Below are positions 23,801-32,800 of a stretch of DNA of 64,000 bases, one piece after another (position 1 is the first letter of the stretch; each line of letters starts with the position of its first letter). Location: positions 1,178,001-1,242,000 of the forward strand of contig JAYJMM010000117.1 in NCBI GenBank assembly GCA_037349105.1, written 5' to 3'. The stretch comes from Limnomonas spitsbergensis (lineage: Eukaryota > Chlorophyta > Chlorophyceae > Chlamydomonadales). Under the pieces are notes generated by a model. It searched no databases, was not told where the DNA came from, and worked only from the letters and a program-made list of their open reading frames with translations. The translations under genes were made by a program, and so were the position numbers.

Positions 23801-26800
23801 AACCCCTAACCCCTAAACCCCCAAACTTTAAACCCTGATCACTGTATGCCTCATGCGCAGTTCTTACTTAAGCCTCTTAACCCCTAACCCCTAAACCCCC
23901 AAACTTTAAACCCTGATCACTGTATGCCTCATGCGCAGTTCTTACTTTAACTACTAAACCCCTAAACCCCCAAACCCTAAACCCCCAAACCCTAAACCCT
24001 GATCACTGTATGCCTCATGCGCAGTTCTTACTTTAACCTCGTAACCCCTAAACCCCCAAACCCTAAACCCTGCTCACTGTATGCCTGATGTGCAGTTCTT
24101 ACTTCAAACTTTTTAATTGCGTAGGGCTTCACCAACGCCCTGTTCAACTTATTTGTGGATGCAAACAATAACCCCGTCAACCCCAACACTATCTTTGCCA
24201 CGATTGGGACGGCGACGCCGTTTTCAGGGCTGCGCGGGGACTACACGATGGTTGTCTCGCCCAAGGTCAAGGAGCAGGTGAGGAGCAGCCTGGCACATAA
24301 AGTACCGTAGATGTGATTTGCCTTCACTCACAATTAGCGTAGTTTGGGGTTCAGGGATCCATGAATTTGCTAATTATCGGTTTTCGATGCCAGTTTTCAG
24401 TCAGAAATTAAGATTTGTTGTCAATAATTCCCACTGAGGGCAGCATTGAAGGAAACCCTTGTTTCATGCCCGAGGGAAGGCAAATCAAATGTACGGTATA
24501 TTAAATATGAGAATACATCTTGTTTGCAGTTTACCCCCCCCCACACACACCCCACCCCTAATGTTGACTGCAGTGAGGACCGAGGACCTGACCCCCTTGT
24601 GAAACGATGGCCGTGGAGGGACAAGTCCATCCTCCTGCTCCCATTGTCTATTTTTGTGTGACTCAGCTGCATGTCAGCTACACTCTGGCCTCTGGCCGGG
24701 GGGCCCGTTTGTGGCCATGCTGCTTCGGCCGTCAGTGGTAGGCCGGAGCGAGTTCGGTTCCAATCGGGCCTTTTCGCAGCCGTGGGGCGGCCTGCCAAAG
24801 GTGGCCTTAAAGCTTAGAAAATAAAACACTCTAAATAAATGAAATAAGTGCTTGAAATAAATAAAATAAACACTGCCGATCCCCGTGTCATTCACCCGGA
24901 GACACGGCACCTGGACCGAGTCCTTTCAGCCCTGACTGTTATGTACCTTGCTCCCCACAGGTCCGGCTCGACTGTTATTCACCCCCCCCCACACACACAC
25001 AGGACCTGACTGTTATGTACCTTGCCCCCCACAGGTCCGGCTCCAGTTTGGCTGTGCTGATCTGGAGGGGGCAGCGCTTGAAGGTAGGCCTGGTGATCCG
25101 TGTTCCCTCTTTTTGGTTTCGTGGCCAACTTAGGCAGGCCGCGCCTCAGCCGTCAGCGGCCCGACTGGGACCTAGCCCAGAAAGGGCCTATGGTTGGTGA
25201 CCCATGCAGCATGGCTGGCCTCACGTGGGGCCTCATGGGGTGGGAAGCCAGGGTGTCGCTGATATGTAGCTGAGGCATGAAAAAAGAAACACTGACTGTG
25301 AATGATGGTCTGTGGGGATGGGTTGGGGCGGATGGCCAGATGTTTGGTGGGGGGAGTCGGGAGGGTTGATGCGTCCATGGGTGGTTGGAGGTGGTTGGGT
25401 GACGACAATAGTTGACAGGCTGTCAACCATCCATCTCGCACCCGCTGGCCTCTGAGCTCCTAGATAGGTCGGAGAGGGTGACGGTGTCGCTCGCAGCCGA
25501 CACTGGACGGGAGGAAGCCTCAGAGAAAGTGGACAAGACGCATAAATGGTCACACGCGTCCTAGACTTGATGCAGTCGCTTCCAAAATACCGAAACGTCT
25601 CATTCTTTTGCGGGAGATGAATGCAATTTCGGATATCTATATTGCTAACTGGTATATGGATGTCAATCATCCCGCTGGACAAGTGAATGCCGGTGCAAGG
25701 AGCGTGGATGCCCTAAACCCTAAACCCTTAACCCTAATCCCTAAACCCTAAACCCTAAACAGTGGATGCTGTGGGTCGCGGCACAGCCAATTGGTAGCAG
25801 AGGGCATATCGGTTAAAATATCTGGCTGTTTAGAAAGAAAGAAAACTACGCCCCGTGGGGGGCGTGAGAGTTAAGGAAGCAGCGCAGCCTGGGCCGAAGC
25901 CACATCCGCGCCGTTACCGTGAGAAAAAGAAGACACATCATAATTGATTACGGCGGCTTGTGGTTCTGATTAATTTTCCCACCGATTTTAGCTGGCTGTT
26001 TATAGTATATAACGCCCGCAACTGACAGCTTGCATCTTCTGTAACTAGCAGTCCACAATTCACGAACCACAAGTGATAAATAAATATATACGGTACACTC
26101 TAATCATAGACGGTACACTATAAATATATACGGTACACTCTAAATATACACGGTACACTCTAAACATATATGGTACACTCTAAATATAAACGGCACACTC
26201 TAATTATATACGGTACACTCTAAACATAAACGGTACACTCTAAATATATACGGTACACTCTAAATATATACGGTACACTCTAATTATATACGGTACACTC
26301 TGAACATATACGGTACACTCTAAAAACATACGGTACACTCTAAAGCGGTTAGTACACGTATGTATGCACCGTATATATATACCGGTTATTTGCGCCCTTA
26401 AGTGATAAATGAATAAATCAATGCACGTTAAGTAAATACGACATGAACCGGTAAACCGATATTTAAATATAAGCGCGGCCTCGACTGGTAACTCTGGACA
26501 CGCAACGAGTCCATTGGGTGGATGCAAAGACATGTGTAGCTGCAACCTCTAACCGATGCCATTCCTTTGTGACCTGGTGCACGCAGATCAAGGCGGTGAC
26601 GGTAGCCAGGGCAGCCATTGGGAGTACGAGTTGTTTCAGGTGAGTGCCCCTGTTGCTTTCAGCTACACAACGTGCAGTAGCTGAACAGTGCAGGCTAGCA
26701 ATGTTAGCAACTGCTGTTTTGGCCACAACATGGCCTTCGGTCGTAGGAGACTACGGTGTCTGTGGATGGCTCACTGCCCCACCCACTGTGAATGCACGTG

Positions 26801-29800
26801 GGGTGGCTTCTTCTGCTGTGTGCTGACGGCCAGTCTTAGGGTCATGGGTTTAGGTTCAGGGTTGTCTTCTGTGTCCTGGCAGCCAGTCTTAGGATTATGA
26901 GTTTCGGTTTAGGGTTTTCCTCCGTGTTCTGGCAGCCAGTCACAGGGTTCAGAGTTAAAGTTCAGGGCTTTCCGTTGTGAGCAGGTGGCCTGTCTGCACC
27001 TCTTTATGGGTGTACCTGCGCATGGCCACCAGTGTTAATGTTTTCGTGACTCAGCTACGTGTCAGCTACACTCCGGCCGGAGGCCCCATTTGTGACCAGC
27101 CCTGCAGCTTGTGCCACAAGCCGTAGGCCGGTCCAGGTTTGATCCCAATAGGGCCTTTGGCGGCTGCGGGGCTGCCTACCAAAGGCGAACTCGTGGCCCG
27201 GTAAAGAAACGCTGATGACCACCCTAGTTTAGGGTTTAGGGTCCAGGTCCCTATGGTCAACATGTGTGCAGGATGTTATGTTGCAGTGTATGAGCTTTGG
27301 CGGTCAATAATTTCCCCAGAGCCTGAGAACAGCAGCCACGTCGCTTCGGCAAACCTCACCCCTCACCCTCCCGCACCCAACATGAGTTCCCAACCCCTTA
27401 CACCCTTCAACAGAACCCAACCGCTGCCCCTCCCCTCTTGGGCATGCTGCCTTTTAGGATGGTATCATGCCTAGCGCTGATCTTCAACCCTAAACCCTCA
27501 CCATTGCCTGCCACTCTGCCAGGGTTATCTCGTGAAACTGAACCCGCATAAGTTAGGAGTGAAAGCCAAAACTGCTGCCTTACAAGGCGATCTCACGACC
27601 CTTTCCATGAGACTGGTCAGCTACTGACGACAGTCGTCAGTCGCCGGCTTATGTTGCTGAGTAGCCACACACAGCCTGCGTGGCCTTGATCAAAAGAAGG
27701 GTATATATCAAGGGGGGGACACTAGGCCCTAAACCCAACTTGTTGACTGTTTTTGCCTTGATCAAAAGAAGGGTCTTCAGGCTTTTGTTTACTTTTATCG
27801 ACCTTCTTGCTGCTAGAATCTTCTGCGTATTTCGTGTCTCCCTCTCCCCCAGGGGGATACATGTGGTTATCTTGTACTCAATTGATGCCCTGAAGGGTGA
27901 TCTCATGACGCCCACTAAGCCGGCGGATGGTGGCTTATGTTGCTGTGTAGCCATCCGTAGCCTGTGTGGCCTTTGTCAAAAGAAAGGTGTATATCAAGGG
28001 GGGGGGCACTAGGCCCTAAACCCCACTTTTGGGCATGTTTTGCCTTGATCAAAGAAGGGTATACACGTGGTTATCTTTTGCTGGATTGATGTCCTCCCCT
28101 ACAGGGTGATCTCATGACGCCCACTAAGCCGGCGGATGGTGGTTTTCAGCGGTTCTCCAGGGTCACGCTGGCGCTGCTGGAGGATACGGGATGGTGAGAG
28201 GAAGGATGGGGGAATGGGGTGGTGAGAGGTGGGCGGGGGTTGGGGGGGGGGGGGTCAGGGGGTATTGGGCAGAGGAAGGGGGGGGGGGGGGGGGGTGAGA
28301 GGTGGGCAGGGGGGGGGGGGGTATTGGATGGAGGAAGGGGGGGGTGGGAGGTGGGAGGGGGGGGGGGGGGGTGAGAGGGGGTATTGGTAGAGGAAGGGGT
28401 ATGGGGGAAGGAGGATGAATAAAACGGCAGAGGGATGCTTCCAGTGCTGTTCGGGGGTCTTGCTGACACTGCTGCAGGCTACGAGATAATGAAAGGTGGG
28501 TTCAGGGAGGGGAGGGGGGTTATGAGAGGGGGGGGGGAGGGGAGGAGGGGAAGTAAACCGGCTGATGGTGGCTTCCAGCAGTTCTGGAGGGCCTAGCTGG
28601 ATCTGCTGCAAGACACAGGGTGAGGGGGAGAGGGGGAGGAAGTGAGAGGGGATGGACAAATGGGAAGGGGAAGGGGGGAGGGACAGTGAACCGACTGATG
28701 GATGCTTTCAGCGCTTTTGTAGGAAGTTAAAAATGTGTAAGTGCAAGGGAGTGTTGGGGGAGGGGGGAGGGGAGGAAGAAGGATGGGGGGGGAAGGATGG
28801 GGGGGGGGGGAGGGGGCACGTTGATGGGCGTGTCAAGAGAATGGAGAAAGGGGAAGGTATGGGGGAGGGGGGTCTGACACTTAGACCCATCAGAACCACA
28901 CCTTCAAGTGTGGGATTAAACCAAGCACTCCACACTAAACCCTTAGACCTACCGCCCCTGGATGAGGGCCTCTCCTCGCATCTGTCAGGACACGGGTAAG
29001 AAATAATGAAAGGAAGAAACTACGCCACCCTAGGGGCGTGCGGGTTAAGGGAACAGCGCAGCTCGGGGCCGAAAGACACGTGTAATTGAAGCCCGACACA
29101 CCTTCATGTTCAGGGTTGGCGATCCATTTATTTACTACGTTTGAATACGAAAACATGGGGATTGGGAGCTAAAGTTGTATTAGGTTTCGGACTTCTGGAT
29201 GGAGTTGTCGTTTCCCACAACTCCTTAGCAGGTGCACTGTGACGTGCTGGAAATTCAGGGCATGGTGTTCAGTTGAGGGTTGGGTGTTGAGGGTTCAATC
29301 ATCCATTCCGTTAACGCATGTGCTTGCAAACTTGGAACTGAGGCTCCAGGGTTGAGTGTGCAGGTTTAGGTGCGAGGGTTTGTTGATCTATTATATAAAC
29401 CCTCTTTAGGTACGCTGGCAATTGGAGCTCCACTGCCACATCCTTCATGGACTGGGGACGCAACGCGGGCTGTGCCTTCGCCAGGAGTACCAGCGCAGGT
29501 TACATGGCGGCAGTGTTAAGTGAGTACATGGGGCAGGGTACATGGGGTAGGGTACATGGGGCAGGGTATATGGGTAGGGTACATGGAGCAGGGTACACGG
29601 GGTAGGGTACATGGAGCAGGGTACATGGGGTAGGGTACATGGAGCAGGGTACACGGGGTAGGGTACATGGAACAGGGTACATGGGGTAGGGTACATGGAG
29701 CAGGGTATATGGGGTAGGGTACATGGAGCAGGGTACATGGGGTAGGGTACATGGAGCAGGGTACATGGGGTAGGGTACATGGGGCAGGGTACACGGGGTA

Positions 29801-32800
29801 GGGTACATGGAGCAGGGTACATGGGGCAGGGTACATGGAGCAGGGTACATGGGGCAGGGTACATGGGGCAGGGTACACGGGGTAGGGTACATGGAGCAGG
29901 GTATATGGGGTAGGGTACATGGAACAGGGTATATGGGGTAGGGTACATGGAGCAGGGTATATGGGGTAGGGTACATGGAACAGGGTATATGGGGTAGGGT
30001 ACATGGAACAGGGTATATGGGGTAGGGTACATGGAACAGGGTATATGGGGTAGGGAACATGGAGCAGGGTACATGGGGTAGGGTACATGGAGCAGGGTAC
30101 ATGGGGCAGGGTACATGGGGCAGGGTACACGGGGTAGGGTACATGGAGCAGGGTACATGGGGCAGGGTACATGGAGCAGGGTACATGGGGTAGGGTACAT
30201 GGAACAGGGTACATGGGGTAGGGTACATGGAGCAGGGTATATGGGGTAGGGTACATGGAGCAGGGTACACGGGGTAGGGTACATGGAACAGGGTATATGG
30301 GGTAGGGAACATGGAGCAGGGTACATGGGGTAGGGTACATGGAGCAGGGTACATGGGGCAGGGTACATGGGGCAGGGTACACGGGGTAGGGTACATGGAG
30401 CAGGGTACATGGGGCAGGGTACATGGAGCAGGGTACATGGGGTAGGGTACATGTAACAGGGTATATGGGGTAGGGTACATGGAGCAGGGTACATGGGGTA
30501 GGGTACATGGAACAGGGTACATGGGGTAGGGTACATGGAACAGGGTATATGGGGTAGGGTACATGGAGCAGGGTATATGGGGTAGGGTACATGGAACAGG
30601 GTACATGGGGTAGGGTACATGGAGCAGGGTACATGGGGTAGGGTACATGGAACAGGGTACATGGGGTAGGGTACATGGAGCAGGGTACATGGGGTAGGGT
30701 ACATGGAGCAGGGTATATGGGGTAGGGTACATGGAGCAGGGTACATGGGGTAGGGTACATGGAACAGGGTACATGGGGTAGGGTACATGGAGCAGGGTAC
30801 ATGGGGTAGGGTACATGGAACAGGGTACATGGGGTAGGGTACATGTAACAGGGTATATGGGGTAGGGTACATGGAGCAGGGTATATGGGGTAGGGTACAT
30901 GGAGCAGGGTATATGGGGTAGGGTACATGGAACAGGGTACATGGGGTAGGGTACATGGAGCAGGGTATATGGGGTAGGGTACATGGAGCAGGGTACACGG
31001 GGTAGGGTACATGGAGCAGGGTATATGGGGTAGGGTACATGGAGCAGGGTATATGGGGTAGGGTACATGGAGCAGGGTACATGGGGTAGGGTACATGGAG
31101 CAGGGTATATGGGGTAGGGTACATGGAGCAGGGTATATGGGGTAGGGTACATGGAGCAGGGTATATGGGGTAGGGTACATGGAGCAGGGTACATGGGGTA
31201 GGGTACATGGAGCAGGGTACATGGGGTAGGGTACATGGAGCAGGGTACATGGGGTAGGGTACATGGAGCAGGGTATATGGGGTAGGGAACATGGAACAGG
31301 GTATATGGGGTAGGGTACATGGAGCAGGGTACATGGGGTAGGGTACATGGAGCAGGGTACATGGGGTAGGGTACATGGAGCAGGGTACATGGGGTAGGGT
31401 ACATGTAACAGGGTATATGGGGTAGGGTACATGGAGCAGGGTACATGGGGTAGGGTACATGGAGCAGGGTACATGGGGCAGGGTACATGGAGCAGGGTAC
31501 ACGGGGTAGGGTACATGGAGCAGGGTACATGGGGTAGGGTACATGAAGCAGGGTACATGGAGCAGGGTACATGGAGCAGGGTACATGGAGCAGGGTACAT
31601 GGGGTAGGGTACATGGAGCAGGGTACATGGGGTAGGGTACATGGAGCAGGGTACATGAGGTAGGGTACATGGAGCAGGGTATATGGGGTAGGGTACATGG
31701 AGCAGGGTACATGGATCAGGGTACATGGGGCAGGGTACATGGAGCAGGGTACATGGAGCAGGGTACATGGGGCAGGGTACATGGGGCAGGGTACATGGGG
31801 CAGGGTACATGGATCAGGGTACATGGGGCAGGGTACATGGATCAGGGTACATGGGACAGGGTACATGGATCAGGGTACATGGATCAGGGTACATGGGGCA
31901 GGGTACATGGGGCAGGGTACATGGGACAGGGTACATGGATCAGGGTACATGGGGCAGGGTACATGGGGCAGGGTACATGGGACAGGGTACATGGGACAGG
32001 GTACATGGAGCAGAGTACATGGATCAGGGTACATAGGGCAGGGTACATGGGACAGGGTACATGGAGCAGGGTACATGGAGCAGGGTACATGGGGCAGGGT
32101 ACATGGGACAGGGTACATGGAGCAGAGTACATAGGGCAGGTTTGCTTTACTGATACCCAACCCTGGACCCCCCCTTGCCTCCCACCCTGTAGGCCAGACG
32201 TACTTCTGCTCTTCGTCCAGCAGTTCCGTGGTCTGCTCGTACAACGGACTGTCCCGCGGCTTCTGCACAGTTTCACGCTTCTCCGTCGCTGGCCTCGTGG
32301 TGACGCCGACGGCTTCGGGGACCCCGGGCATCATCAACGTCATCCAGGCCTCCTGCACATCGGACTTTTACACCAACTCAGGAACTGGTGAGGAAGGGGC
32401 CCAGGTTGAGATGTCTCCTTTACTTGCAACCCTTAGCTAGGCCTCCTGCACATTGGACTTCTACACCAACTCGGGCACTGGTGAGAGGGAGCGGCCCAGG
32501 TTGAGATGTCTCCTTTACTTGTAACCCTTAGCTAGGCCTCCTGCACATTGGACTTCTACACCAACTCGGGCACTGGTGAGAGGGAGCGGCCCAGGTTGAG
32601 ATGTCTCCTTTACTTGTAACCCTAAACAAGGCCTCATGCACGTCGGTCTTCTACACCAACTCAGGAACTGGTGAGAGGGAGCGGCCCAGGAACTGGTGAG
32701 ATGGTTGAGCTGTCTCAGTTAACTCTCAAGCCTCCCACAGGGCATAGTTTTCTTCTTCCTTTCTTGAGGAGTTTGGGGTAAGAAAAAAAGAAAGAAAGCT

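Noticed and set aside
25035..25083. Loss of a zinc ligand in the M8 gene (LQFGC instead of the frequent HFGC)
   Set aside because: In this family the third zinc ligand is the His of the GSH motif about 20 residues later, which is present on exon 8; a Gln at this place is tolerated in known active members.
29445..31866. Three overlapping minus-strand frames of 755-788 codons
   Set aside because: They are pure translations of a 14-bp tandem repeat lying within intron 10 of the M8 gene; Pro/Cys/Tyr/Met monotony in three frames shows absence of stops, not coding.
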